DNA from: Hyphomicrobiales bacterium | GTDB lineage: Bacteria; Pseudomonadota; Alphaproteobacteria; Rhizobiales; Aestuariivirgaceae | DNA: 64,000 nucleotides | Direction of reading: 5' to 3' | Assembly (NCBI GenBank): GCA_016185245.1 | Contig: JACPNZ010000041.1 | Location: 124,001 to 188,000 of the forward strand | Shown here: in pieces, positions 45,562 to 54,111 of the stretch | Numbering within the stretch: position 1 is the first letter of the stretch | Layout of the letters: every line of letters starts with the position of its first letter | Position numbers and translations under genes: made by a program | Notes under the pieces: generated by a model | The model's input: only the letters and a program-made list of their open reading frames with translations | Databases searched by the model: none | What the model was told of the DNA's origin: nothing

Positions 45562-45888
45562 ATGACCGAAATAACCCTGACCGAACGCGCCGCCTTACGC
45601 ATCCGGACGATTGCCGGCGCCGACCCCGCCAAGAGTGCTTTGCGCATTGCAGTGGCGGGCGGCGGCTGTTCCGGCTTCCAGTATCAGTTCGATCTCACCT
45701 CGCAGATGAACGACGACGATCTGGTGATCGAGCGCGACGGCGCCCGGGCCTTGATCGACAAGGTCTCGCAAGGCTTCCTGGCCGGAGCCGAGATCGATTT
45801 CGTCGACGACCTGATCGGCCAGTCCTTCAAGATTAGAAACCCCAACGCCACCGCCTCCTGCGGCTGCGGGACGAGTTTTTCGATCTGA
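45562..45888 (+). CDS. erpA: Iron-sulfur cluster insertion protein
   Basis: The 108-residue A-type carrier delivers Fe-S clusters to apo-proteins. The three conserved cysteines are in AVAGGGCSGFQYQF and ASCGCGTSFSI. I chose the ATG beginning MTEITLTERA, since the codons before it lie in the divergent promoter region with dgt. The next gene, xthA, starts 42 bases later. Confidence 0.94.
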   Translation: MTEITLTERAALRIRTIAGADPAKSALRIAVAGGGCSGFQYQFDLTSQMNDDDLVIERDGARALIDKVSQGFLAGAEIDFVDDLIGQSFKIRNPNATASCGCGTSFSI

Positions 45889-45930
45889 GCAGGCTTGCGT
45901 GGGCCCGGCCCATGGCCCCATCATGACGAC

Positions 45931-46713
45931 ATGCTGATCGCCACCTGGAATATCAATTCGGTCAAGGCGCGGGTCGAGACGGCGCTGGCCTGGATCAAGG
46001 AGGCCAAGCCCGATGTGGTCTGCCTGCAGGAAATCAAATGCGAGAGCGAAGCATTTCCCAGTGCGGCCTTCGAGGAGCTGGGGTACAGCGCTTCGGTCCA
46101 TGGCCAGAAGACCTACAATGGTGTTGCCATATTGTCGAAGCGGCGGCCCGATGAGGTGCGTCGTGGGCTGCCCGGCGATACCGGCGATTCCCAGGCCCGC
46201 TACATTGAGGCGGTGATCCCGGCCGACTGGGGCGTAGTGCGGGTGGCTTCGATCTATCTGCCCAACGGCAATCCGCCGGCGACCGAGAAATTCGCCTACA
46301 AGCTCGCCTGGATGGACCGGCTCACCGCCCATGCGAAAGACCTTCTCGCCCATGAGGAAGTCCTGGTGCTCGCCGGCGACTACAATGTGATCCCCAGCGC
46401 TCGCGACGCCAAACATCCTGAGGCCTGGGCCGGGGACGCACTCTTTCTACCTGAGACCCGGGCGCGGTTCCGCCATCTGCTCAATCTCGGCCTTTCTGAC
46501 GCGGTGCGGGCGACGGCCCCCGACCGCCCCGGCCTCTACACCTTCTGGGACTATCAGGCCGGCGCCTGGCAGAAGGACAACGGCATCCGCATCGATCATC
46601 TGCTGCTGTCGCCCCAGGCTGCCGACCGGCTGACCGAAACCCGCCTCGACCGCCACGTCCGCGGCTGGGAAAAACCCTCCGACCACGTGCCGGCGCTCGT
46701 CCGGCTCTCCTGA
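45931..46713 (+). CDS. xthA: Exodeoxyribonuclease III
   Basis: This 260-residue AP endonuclease and 3'-5' exonuclease belongs to the EEP family. Catalytic segments are IATWNINSVKARVETALAWI, VCLQEIKCESEAFP (metal Glu), ASIYLPNGNP, VLAGDYNVIPSARD and RIDHLLLSP, with the terminal WEKPSDHVPALV (catalytic His). The ATG beginning MLIATWN is preferred to an upstream start. It is probably co-transcribed with erpA. Confidence 0.94.
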   Translation: MLIATWNINSVKARVETALAWIKEAKPDVVCLQEIKCESEAFPSAAFEELGYSASVHGQKTYNGVAILSKRRPDEVRRGLPGDTGDSQARYIEAVIPADWGVVRVASIYLPNGNPPATEKFAYKLAWMDRLTAHAKDLLAHEEVLVLAGDYNVIPSARDAKHPEAWAGDALFLPETRARFRHLLNLGLSDAVRATAPDRPGLYTFWDYQAGAWQKDNGIRIDHLLLSPQAADRLTETRLDRHVRGWEKPSDHVPALVRLS

Positions 46714-46722
46714 CGCGAAGAA

Positions 46723-46750
46723 GCCCGCCGCAGGTTTCCCCGCGACGGGC
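46723..46750. terminator. Hairpin between convergent xthA and phasin genes
   Basis: The arms GCCCGCCGC and GCGACGGGC pair with one mismatch around a ten-base loop. The site lies between two convergent genes and could serve either. No long T-tract is present on either strand. Confidence 0.45.
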
Positions 46751-46771
46751 CTCCCTAGCAGAAATTACGCC

Positions 46772-47125
46772 TTACGCCGCAGACTTGAAGGGCTTCACGC
46801 CGAAGGCCTGGAGGCTCGCTTCGAAGGGCTTGTAGGCCTCCTGGGCGGTGCTGACATAGAGTTCGCCGAACTTGGCGGCCTGGGCGAGGAAGGCCTCATA
46901 GGCCTCCTTGGCATAGGCCTGCTGCAATTCCATGGCCTTGTCGAGGGACTTGGCGGCGCTGGCGCGCTCAAAGACCTGGCTGCTCTTCTCGAAGGACTTG
47001 CGCGAGAAATCGGCGGCCTCCTGGGCCATCGCCTGCAGGCCCTTGGTGAAGGCGTTGGCCGAGGCGACATAGGCCTCCATACCATCCTTGCCGAGGTTCT
47101 GGAATTCTTCGAACGATTTAATCAT
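46772..47125 (-). CDS. Phasin family protein
   Basis: This 117-residue, alanine-rich, all-helical protein matches phasin_2. It has MIKSFEEFQNLGKDGMEAYV, ANAFTKGLQAMAQEAADFSR and QAAKFGELYVSTAQEAYKPF. Phasins coat polyhydroxyalkanoate granules and set their size. An AAGGAGA ribosome-binding site precedes the ATG. The promoter carries two repeats resembling the sites of PhaR, the repressor that controls phasin genes. No PHA synthase gene is in this window. Confidence 0.9.
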   Translation of the reverse strand: MIKSFEEFQNLGKDGMEAYVASANAFTKGLQAMAQEAADFSRKSFEKSSQVFERASAAKSLDKAMELQQAYAKEAYEAFLAQAAKFGELYVSTAQEAYKPFEASLQAFGVKPFKSAA

Positions 47126-47170
47126 CGGAGGTCTCCTTGACCGCTGGAAGTGGAATCGATATTGGTCTCT

Positions 47171-47219
47171 AATATATGCAGCGCAGCAATTTTGTCAAGA
47201 AATTTTTGCAGTGCAGCAA
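47171..47219 (-). promoter_or_regulatory. Phasin promoter with two PhaR-like operator repeats
   Basis: On the minus strand TTGACA (47193-47198), a 16-base spacer and TATATT (47171-47176) form a strong sigma-70-type promoter. The spacer contains TTGCTGCGCTGCA. A second copy, TTGCTGCACTGCA (47207-47219), lies just upstream of the -35. The repeats differ at one base and fit the CTGC-rich sites described for PhaR repressors of alphaproteobacteria. A repressor bound here would block the polymerase. This is inference from sequence. Confidence 0.65.
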
Positions 47220-47391
47220 GGCGGGCTAGTTGCCAAGAGGCACGCAGTGGGCGTTTACTGTCTGGTAACGGTGCCGACTGTTAATTGGCGGCCGGGAGGG
47301 GGTGGCTTGCTCCAGCAATTTATTATCTGGGTCGGCGTGCGTTATCTTGGTAAGCCTATAACTTGAGTCTGGCCGGACTGGTGGAGATCGA

Positions 47392-48978
47392 ATGCCCGTA
47401 GGCGCTGCTGCGCAATCCTGTTCCCGGCTGCCGTTCAATGGCCAATCGCTGGTGCGCCTGGCCGTGATTGCTGTGCTATTTGCGCTTTTCATGATTCCGG
47501 CACCATCCGCGGCCTTTGCCGGACGTATCCCCTTCTCCGCCATCTCGGTCGATGCCCGAACCGGCAAGGTGCTGTTTGCGGTTGATCCCGATGGTCTGCG
47601 CCATCCCGCCTCGCTCACCAAGATGATGACGCTCTATGTGTTGTTCCAGGATCTGAAGGCCGGCAAGCTCAAACTCGATTCGCCGATCCGCATTTCGGCC
47701 CGGGCGGCGTCGATGGCGCCCTCCAGGCTTGGCGTTAAACCCGGCACCACCATCACGGTCGATACCGCCATCCGGGCCGTGGTGGTCAAATCGGCCAATG
47801 ACGTGGCCTCGGCCATTGCCGAAAATCTCGGCGGCAGCGAGACTGCCTTCGCCACCCGAATGACCCAGACGGCCCGCGGCATCGGCATGAGCCGCACGAC
47901 CTTCCGCAACGCCTCGGGCCTGCCCAATCCGGGGCAATGGACCACGGCGCGCGACATGGCGACCATGGGGCTCCGGCTGCAGCGCGACTTCCCCGAATAC
48001 TATCCCTATTTTCGCACCTTGGCCTTCAGCTATGGGGGGGGCGCCGTCGCCACTCACAATCGGCTGTTGGGCAAGTATCAGGGCGCCGACGGTATCAAGA
48101 CCGGCTATACCGCCGCGTCCGGCTTCAATCTGGTGAGCTCGGCCGAGCGCGACGGCAAGCGGTTAGTAGGTACAGTGCTCGGTGGCGCCAGCGGGACGGC
48201 CCGTAACCGCTACATGATGCGCATGCTCGACAAGGCCTTCCCCGCCAGCGTTGCCGGCAAGACCATCGCGGCCCTCGCCGGATCGTCCAAGGGCGCAATT
48301 GAACCCGCCGCTGCCGATCAGGTCAAGCCTGACGACCAGGCCGATCTCGCCACCGCCGCCGCTGCGGCAGCAGCCCAGGATACGGGCGAAGACGGTAGCG
48401 GTGCGGGCGATCAAGCCGATAGCGGCGCCACCGGCGCAGCTCCTCCCGAAATAACCGATACGACGTCTGCCGCAAATTCAACAACTACCGGAGCTGCCGA
48501 TCAAAAGCTTCGGAAACTCCTCAAGAAACACGGCAAGGGCAGCAAGCCCACGGTGATCGAGGCAAAGATCGAGCCGCCGACCCAGCCGGAAAAGCTTCCC
48601 TTTGCCGTCAAGGCCGAAGCCAAGCAAACCATTGTCGATGCGGCCCTGGCCGCAACTCCGGACGCCCAGGCAAACGACGGCAAAGCCGAACCCCCAGCCG
48701 ATACCCAGGTGGCGGCGAGCCTTGCCCAGGACAGCTGGTACATCCGGATCGGAAGCTTTACCACAAAGGAAGAGGCCATCAGCCGTCTGCGCCGGCTGAT
48801 GGCCGATGGGCCCGAAGCACTTCGCGACAAGGCCACCTTCACCGAAATTGTGCAGAAGGGCACGGTCACCAGCTACCGGGCCCGTTTCTCCGGCTTCTCC
48901 GAGAAGAACGCGCGCCAGGCTTGCCAGGAAATCCAGCGCAAGAACATGAGCTGCTATGTGGTGGCGCCCAATTCCTGA
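47392..48978 (+). CDS. D-alanyl-D-alanine carboxypeptidase with C-terminal SPOR domain
   Basis: This 528-residue penicillin-binding protein trims stem peptides. A signal segment ([20 protein letters not shown]) is followed by the peptidase S11 domain. It has SxxK in PASLTKMMT, SxN in VVKSANDVA and KTG in [10 protein letters not shown] low-complexity Ala/Glu/Lys-rich linker spans residues about 300-440, and a SPOR domain ends the protein ([20 protein letters not shown]). The SPOR tail should target the enzyme to septal glycan. The last 25 bases overlap the convergent J-domain gene. Confidence 0.93.
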   Translation: MPVGAAAQSCSRLPFNGQSLVRLAVIAVLFALFMIPAPSAAFAGRIPFSAISVDARTGKVLFAVDPDGLRHPASLTKMMTLYVLFQDLKAGKLKLDSPIRISARAASMAPSRLGVKPGTTITVDTAIRAVVVKSANDVASAIAENLGGSETAFATRMTQTARGIGMSRTTFRNASGLPNPGQWTTARDMATMGLRLQRDFPEYYPYFRTLAFSYGGGAVATHNRLLGKYQGADGIKTGYTAASGFNLVSSAERDGKRLVGTVLGGASGTARNRYMMRMLDKAFPASVAGKTIAALAGSSKGAIEPAAADQVKPDDQADLATAAAAAAAQDTGEDGSGAGDQADSGATGAAPPEITDTTSAANSTTTGAADQKLRKLLKKHGKGSKPTVIEAKIEPPTQPEKLPFAVKAEAKQTIVDAALAATPDAQANDGKAEPPADTQVAASLAQDSWYIRIGSFTTKEEAISRLRRLMADGPEALRDKATFTEIVQKGTVTSYRARFSGFSEKNARQACQEIQRKNMSCYVVAPNS

Positions 48979-49439
48979 CTGAGCACGTCCTTGGCCTCGT
49001 TGATCTTGGCGGCGAGATAGTCGCTGCCGCCGCGGTCGGGATGATAATCCTTCATCAGCCGCTTGTAGGCGGTCCGGATGTCTTCGGCACTGGCACCAGG
49101 CTGCAGTCCCAGCACCGCCAGGGCCTCGTTGCGTGACATCTTGGAGCGCGCTGGCGGTGGCGGCGGAGTATCGCTTGGCCTTCCGCTGCCCCGTGGCGGC
49201 CAGTTGAAGCCGTTGGGAAAAAGCGCGTTCTCGCCGAGGAGCCCGGCACCAAGCGCCAGAAATGCCGTCCCCAATTGCCAGCTACCGCGTACAAGAAGTA
49301 GACCGCCCCCCGCCATGATGGCGCCGCCGGCCAATTTGCGCATGAGATTTTTGACCTGGCGGGGTTGCGAGGCGCCGAACTTGCGCAGCAGCCACCAGCC
49401 GCCGAACACGATCACCAGGGCCAGGACGAGATTGGGCAT
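48954..49439 (-). CDS. J-domain membrane protein (TIM14-like)
   Basis: The 161-residue protein has an N-terminal membrane helix ([18 protein letters not shown]) and a second hydrophobic stretch near residues 40-68. A C-terminal J domain carries the HPD motif in [19 protein letters not shown]. The layout resembles mitochondrial TIM14/Pam18. It would recruit DnaK to the inner membrane. It overlaps the convergent carboxypeptidase gene by 25 bases and lies 25 bases downstream of metZ. Confidence 0.9.
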   Translation of the reverse strand: MPNLVLALVIVFGGWWLLRKFGASQPRQVKNLMRKLAGGAIMAGGGLLLVRGSWQLGTAFLALGAGLLGENALFPNGFNWPPRGSGRPSDTPPPPPARSKMSRNEALAVLGLQPGASAEDIRTAYKRLMKDYHPDRGGSDYLAAKINEAKDVLSQELGATT

Positions 49440-49464
49440 TGAATCCCCGCTGCTGCCAGCCCGC

Positions 49465-50661
49465 CTAGGACCGCCCCATCGCCTGCTTGAGATCGCCGAT
49501 CAAGTCATCAACGTCCTCGAGCCCCACGGAGAGGCGCACCATGCCGTCGGTAATGCCCATAGAGGCGCGCGCCTCGGCCCCGATGTTGCGGTGGGTGGTC
49601 GAGGCGGGATGGGTCATCAGCGATTTGACATCGCCGAGATTGTTGGAAATGTCGATGATCTCGAGATGGCGCAAAAGGTCGAAGGCCTTCTTCTTGCCGC
49701 CCTCGACTTCGAAAGTCACCATGGTGCCGCCGAGCGTCATCTGCTTGCGGCATAATGCGGCCTGCGGATGACTGTCGAGATGTGGATAGATCACCCGCGT
49801 GACACCCTTGAGGCCCGCCAGCACCCCGGCAATACGAAGCGCAGCTGCACTCTGGGCCTCGACCCGGAGCTTCAGCGTCTCGAGCCCCTTCAGCAACAGC
49901 CAGGCATTGAACGGCGAGATCGACGGACCGGTGTGACGGAGAAACGGCTTGAGCAGGTCCTCCTTGAACTTCCTGGTCGAGACGATGGCACCGCCCAGGA
50001 CGCGGCCCTGCCCGTCCATGTGCTTGGTGCCGGAGTAGACGATCACATCGGCGCCATAGGTGAGCGGCCGCTGCAAGACCGGTGTGGCAAAGACATTGTC
50101 GACCACGACATTGGCGCCGGCCGTCTTGGCGAGGTCGCACACCGCGGCAAGATCGATCACTTCCAGCGTCGGGTTCGACGGGGTTTCCAGGAACACGCAT
50201 TTGGTGTCCCTGGTGATTGCCGCCTTCCAGGCCTTCATGTCCTTGCCGTCGACCAGCGTGGTCTTGATGCCGAAGCGCGGCAGGATGGCGGTGACGATCT
50301 GGAAGCAGGAGCCGAAGAGTGCCCGGGAGGACACCAGGTGATCGCCGGCCTTCAATTGGCAGGCGAGCGCCCCAAACACCGAGGCCATGCCGGAGGCCAG
50401 CGCATAGCAGGCTTCGGCCCCTTCCAGCAGGGCGAGACGCTCCTCGAACATGGTGACGGTCGGATTGCCATAGCGGCCATAGACATAGCCGTCATCCTCG
50501 CCGGCAAAGCGCTTCTCGGCGGTCTCCGGCTCGTCATAGACAAAACCGGAATTGAGATAGAGCGCCTCCGAGGTCTCGCCGAAGGGCGAGCGGTGCAGCC
50601 CGCCGCGCACGAGCTTGGTGGCATCGCCCCAGCGGGCGGGGTTCGGCTTGTTCTTCTTCAT
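49465..50661 (-). CDS. metZ: O-succinylhomoserine sulfhydrylase
   Basis: This 398-residue PLP enzyme makes homocysteine from O-succinylhomoserine and sulfide. MetZ features are [40 protein letters not shown] and the Schiff-base lysine in [16 protein letters not shown]. The ATG beginning [13 protein letters not shown] is preferred to an upstream in-frame start inside the rhodanese gene. Its start is four bases after the rhodanese stop, so sulfur transfer and homocysteine synthesis may be co-expressed. Confidence 0.93.
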   Translation of the reverse strand: MKKNKPNPARWGDATKLVRGGLHRSPFGETSEALYLNSGFVYDEPETAEKRFAGEDDGYVYGRYGNPTVTMFEERLALLEGAEACYALASGMASVFGALACQLKAGDHLVSSRALFGSCFQIVTAILPRFGIKTTLVDGKDMKAWKAAITRDTKCVFLETPSNPTLEVIDLAAVCDLAKTAGANVVVDNVFATPVLQRPLTYGADVIVYSGTKHMDGQGRVLGGAIVSTRKFKEDLLKPFLRHTGPSISPFNAWLLLKGLETLKLRVEAQSAAALRIAGVLAGLKGVTRVIYPHLDSHPQAALCRKQMTLGGTMVTFEVEGGKKKAFDLLRHLEIIDISNNLGDVKSLMTHPASTTHRNIGAEARASMGITDGMVRLSVGLEDVDDLIGDLKQAMGRS

Positions 50662-50665
50662 GATG

Positions 50666-51067
50666 TCAGCTCTGAACCCAGGGAAGACCGGCGGCCTTCC
50701 AGCCGCCGACGCTGCCGCGATGGCCCTGGGCGTCCTTGTTGCCTTCAAAACCTTCGGCGACATTCCAGGCATTGCTGAAGCCGGCCTGGGTCAGCGCCGA
50801 GGCGGCCGAGGCCGAGCGTGCGCCGGACCGGCAAATGCACAGAATTTCGGTGTCCTTGGGCAGGCCCATCTGCTCGATCTCGGCGACGAACTGGCCGTTC
50901 ACCTGCATCGCCGGAAACACCTGCCAGGACAGCCGGATCAGGCGTTCGACGGCGGGAACGCCGACGAATACCCATTCCGGCTGGGTACGCACATCGATGA
51001 GCACGGCGGCGGCATTGCTTTGCAGCCGCTGAAACGCCTCGGCCGGCGAAACGTCACCCTGATGCAT
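50666..51067 (-). CDS. Rhodanese-like domain protein linked to metZ
   Basis: The 133-residue single-domain rhodanese begins MHQGDVSPAEAFQRLQSNAA. It has AVLIDVRTQPEWVFVGVP and the active-site loop LCICRSGARSASAASAL with catalytic Cys. The C-terminus (NVAEGFEGNKDAQGHRGSVG) is typical of the branch found beside metZ. It may supply or sense sulfane sulfur for the neighbouring sulfhydrylase. The codons before this ATG in the same frame are not conserved in type. Confidence 0.88.
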   Translation of the reverse strand: MHQGDVSPAEAFQRLQSNAAAVLIDVRTQPEWVFVGVPAVERLIRLSWQVFPAMQVNGQFVAEIEQMGLPKDTEILCICRSGARSASAASALTQAGFSNAWNVAEGFEGNKDAQGHRGSVGGWKAAGLPWVQS

Positions 51068-51147
51068 GGACAGTCCGTTCTTTCTTTCGAACGTTCTAAT
51101 CGAAAGCCCGGTGCCCCGCAAAGGAAAAGCTAGACTGGTCCGATGCT

Positions 51148-51453
51148 TCAATGCTTCCTGGTCGAGAAATCGGCCACCACTTCGCCCGATACCGGATCGG
51201 TGACGCCGAGGCCGCCGCCCAAATCCTCGAGCAGTCCGCGGATTCGGTCCAGAATGGGGGTCATCTGCGGCCGGGCGGCAACAATACTGTCGAACTTGTC
51301 CCACTTGCCGACCATGCAATAGGTGCGCTCGCCGGTCTTGATCAAGGCCGCGTCGATCATGCCGGGAAGGTTCTGAAGATTGTTGTGGGCTTCGACGAAA
51401 GCCTTTTCCTGGCCCGGCTTCACCTTGAAACGCACGACATTGTAAGCGGTCAT
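51148..51453 (-). CDS. Antibiotic biosynthesis monooxygenase (ABM) fold protein
   Basis: The 101-residue ferredoxin-like protein opens TAYNVVRFKVKPGQEKAFVE and has GERTYCMVGKWDKFDSIVAA. It is short for a full enzyme and may act as a dimer. ABM-fold proteins range from haem-degrading enzymes to unknown functions, so none is assigned. It lies 80 bases upstream of the rhodanese gene on the same strand and diverges from the FAD oxidoreductase gene. Confidence 0.75.
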   Translation of the reverse strand: MTAYNVVRFKVKPGQEKAFVEAHNNLQNLPGMIDAALIKTGERTYCMVGKWDKFDSIVAARPQMTPILDRIRGLLEDLGGGLGVTDPVSGEVVADFSTRKH

Positions 51454-51617
51454 GGCATCCTCCGTTGCTAATCCCCTATCTGAGCATCATACGCCCTTTC
51501 ACGCCGCCCCGGAAGCCGGGTGAAAACGTGGCCCTGCCCCTTGAGACAGGCTGGCGCTTCCCGCCGCGGCCTTCCGGCTGTTAGAACAATTGATCGTCTG
51601 AGCCGGAGTGATCCTGC

Positions 51618-54077
51618 ATGTCCAAGTCCCTGCCCCAACGCGCCGATGTGGTCATCGTCGGCGGCGGCATCGTCGGTGCCTCGATCGCCTATCATTTGAC
51701 CAAGGAAGGCATCACCAACACGGTGCTGCTGGAGCGGAAGCAGCTCACTTCCGGGACGACCTGGCACGCGGCGGGCCTGGTCGGCCAGCTCCGTGCCTCG
51801 CGCAACCTGACCGAGCTCGCCAAATATACCCCCGGCCTGTTCGAGGGCCTTGAGAAGGAAACGGGCCAGGCCACCGGCTTCAAGCAGAACGGCTCGATCT
51901 CGATTGCCCTTTCCGAGGGTCGCTTCGAGGAGCTGAAGCGCGGCGCCTCCATGGCCCGGAACTTCGGTCTCGCCGTCGAGGTGATCACGGCCGCCGAAAT
52001 CGAGGCGCGGGTTCCGCACTACAACATGGAGAATGTGGTGGGCGGCGTGTTCCTGCCTAAGGATGGCCAGGTCAATCCGATCGACGTTACCCAGGCCCTG
52101 GCCACCGGGGCCCGCTCGCGCGGCGCCAAGGTGTTCGAAAACACCAAAGTGACGCGCATCATCGTCGACAAGGGTGCCGCGGTGGGTGTTGAGACAACCG
52201 ACGGCACCATCATGTGTGACAAGGTGGTGATCGCCGCCGGCATGTGGTCGCGCGAATTGGGGCGCTCGATCGGCGTCAATATTCCGCTCCATGCTTGCGA
52301 GCACTTCTACATCGTCTCCGAGCCCATCGCCGAGTTGCCGCGCAACATGCCGGTGGTTCGAGTGCCCGACGAATGCACCTACTACAAGGAGGACGCCGGC
52401 AAGCTGATGGTCGGCGCCTTCGAGCCTAGGGCCAAGCCCTGGGGTGGTGGTGGCATCGACGAGGAACACGCCTTCGTCACCCTGCCCGAGGACATGGACC
52501 ATTTCGAGCCGATCCTGGCGGCGGCCATCAACCGCGTGCCGCTGCTCGAGACCGCCGGCATCCAGCTCTTCTTCAACGGCCCCGAAAGCTTCACGCCTGA
52601 TGTGCGCTACTATCTGGGCGAAGCCCCGGAAGTGAAGAACTGCTATGTGGCGACCGGCTTCAATTCGATCGGCATCCAGTCCTCGGGCGGGGCCGGGCTG
52701 GTGCTCGCCTCCTGGATCAAGAACGGCCACCCGCCGATGGACGTCACCGCCATGGACATCCGCCGCATCCACCCCTTCCAGTCGGTGCGTGAATATGTGC
52801 ACGACCGGGTCAGCGAAAGCCTCGGCCTCCTCTATGCCATGCACTGGCCCTATCGCCAGGCCGAGACGGCGCGCGGCGTCAGGCGCTCGCCCATTCATCA
52901 GTACACCAAGGATCTGGGGGCGGTCTTCGGCGAAGTGAACGGCTGGGAGCGGCCCAACTGGTACGCCCGCGACGGTGTCAATCCGGAATATGAGTATAGC
53001 TACGGCCGGCAGAACTGGTTTCCCTGCGCCGAGTATGAAGCTAAGCGGCTGATGAGCGATTGCGCCTTCTTCGACCAGGCGAGTTTCGCCAAGTTCTCGG
53101 TCGAGGGCCGCGATGCTTGCGCCGTGCTGAACCGCGTCAGCGCCAACAACGTCGATGTCGAGCCGGGCCGCATCGTCTACACCCAGTGGCTCAACCAGCG
53201 CGGCGGCATCGAGGCCGATCTGACGGTCACGAGGCTTTCCGAAGATCGTTTCATGGTGGTGACCGGTGCGGTGCCGCAGGTGCGCGACATGGCCTGGTTG
53301 AAGCGCCACACGCCGGAGGACGGCCACTGTGTAGCTACCGATATCACTTCGGGGACGCCGATGATCGCCGTCATGGGGCCGAAATCGCGCGCGCTTCTGG
53401 AAAAACTCTCGGGCGCCGATCTCTCCAACGCTGCCTTCCCCTTTGGCACGTCGAAAGAAATCGAAATCGGCTATGCGCGGGTCATGGCCAGCCGCATCAC
53501 CTATGTGGGCGAGCTTGGCTGGGAGCTTTACATTCCGGCGGAATTTGCAGCCCATGTGTTCGAGCGCCTGTGGGCGGCGGGCCAGGATTTCAGCCTCACC
53601 CCGGCCGGCATGCACACTATGAACAACTGCCGCATGGAGAAGGCCTATCGCCACTGGGGTCATGACATTTCCGACGAGGAAACCCCGGTCGAGGCGGGTC
53701 TCGGCTTCGCAATCGCCTGGGACAAGAAAGGCGGCTTCATCGGCAAGGAGGCACTGGAGAAACAGCGCACCCGCAAGGTTCAACCCAAGCGCCTGGTCTG
53801 CCTAGCGCTCGCCGACACTTCGGACAAAGCGCCGATGATCTATCACGAGGAACCCATCTACCGGGATGGCATGATCGTCGGCTCCACCACCTCCGGCGCC
53901 TGGGGCCATCGGGTGAACCTCTCCCTCGGCCTGGGCTATGTGAAGGATGAAGCGGGCGTCACCCGGGAGTGGATCGAGGCCGGCACTTGGGAAGTGGAAC
54001 TCGCCTGGAAACGCTATCCGGCCAAGGTGCAGTTGCAGAGCTTCTATGACCCCAAGGGCGAAAGGATAAAGGCGTGA
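51618..54077 (+). CDS. FAD-dependent oxidoreductase with GcvT domain (sarcosine/dimethylglycine dehydrogenase type)
   Basis: The 819-residue protein joins a DAO-type FAD domain to a GcvT aminomethyl-transfer domain. The Rossmann motif is VVIVGGGIVGASIAYHL. SGTTWHAAGLVGQLRASRN holds the histidine that binds FAD covalently in sarcosine and dimethylglycine dehydrogenases. The GcvT part begins near residue 465 (CAEYEAKRLMSDCAFFDQAS) and includes GELGWELYIPAEFA. Such enzymes oxidatively demethylate N-methylated glycine derivatives and pass the C1 unit to tetrahydrofolate. The true substrate is unknown; no betaine or sarcosine genes are adjacent. Confidence 0.9.
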   Translation: MSKSLPQRADVVIVGGGIVGASIAYHLTKEGITNTVLLERKQLTSGTTWHAAGLVGQLRASRNLTELAKYTPGLFEGLEKETGQATGFKQNGSISIALSEGRFEELKRGASMARNFGLAVEVITAAEIEARVPHYNMENVVGGVFLPKDGQVNPIDVTQALATGARSRGAKVFENTKVTRIIVDKGAAVGVETTDGTIMCDKVVIAAGMWSRELGRSIGVNIPLHACEHFYIVSEPIAELPRNMPVVRVPDECTYYKEDAGKLMVGAFEPRAKPWGGGGIDEEHAFVTLPEDMDHFEPILAAAINRVPLLETAGIQLFFNGPESFTPDVRYYLGEAPEVKNCYVATGFNSIGIQSSGGAGLVLASWIKNGHPPMDVTAMDIRRIHPFQSVREYVHDRVSESLGLLYAMHWPYRQAETARGVRRSPIHQYTKDLGAVFGEVNGWERPNWYARDGVNPEYEYSYGRQNWFPCAEYEAKRLMSDCAFFDQASFAKFSVEGRDACAVLNRVSANNVDVEPGRIVYTQWLNQRGGIEADLTVTRLSEDRFMVVTGAVPQVRDMAWLKRHTPEDGHCVATDITSGTPMIAVMGPKSRALLEKLSGADLSNAAFPFGTSKEIEIGYARVMASRITYVGELGWELYIPAEFAAHVFERLWAAGQDFSLTPAGMHTMNNCRMEKAYRHWGHDISDEETPVEAGLGFAIAWDKKGGFIGKEALEKQRTRKVQPKRLVCLALADTSDKAPMIYHEEPIYRDGMIVGSTTSGAWGHRVNLSLGLGYVKDEAGVTREWIEAGTWEVELAWKRYPAKVQLQSFYDPKGERIKA

Positions 54078-54111
54078 ACGGTGCCCGACAGGGTGGATAA
54101 TCGCCCCTTCC

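Noticed and set aside
47148-47160. GAAGTGGAATCGAT, similar to the core of the palindromic repeat
   Set aside because: The flanks are not complementary, so no hairpin forms; the match is only the short core and lies in the phasin leader.
51068-51147. Possible riboswitch before the rhodanese-metZ pair
   Set aside because: A small inverted element around TTCGAAAG is present, but nothing matches a known SAM riboswitch core.
51468-53783. A 771-codon open frame on the minus strand
   Set aside because: It is the antisense shadow of the FAD/GcvT oxidoreductase; composition is rich in His, Gly and Ala and shows no motif.
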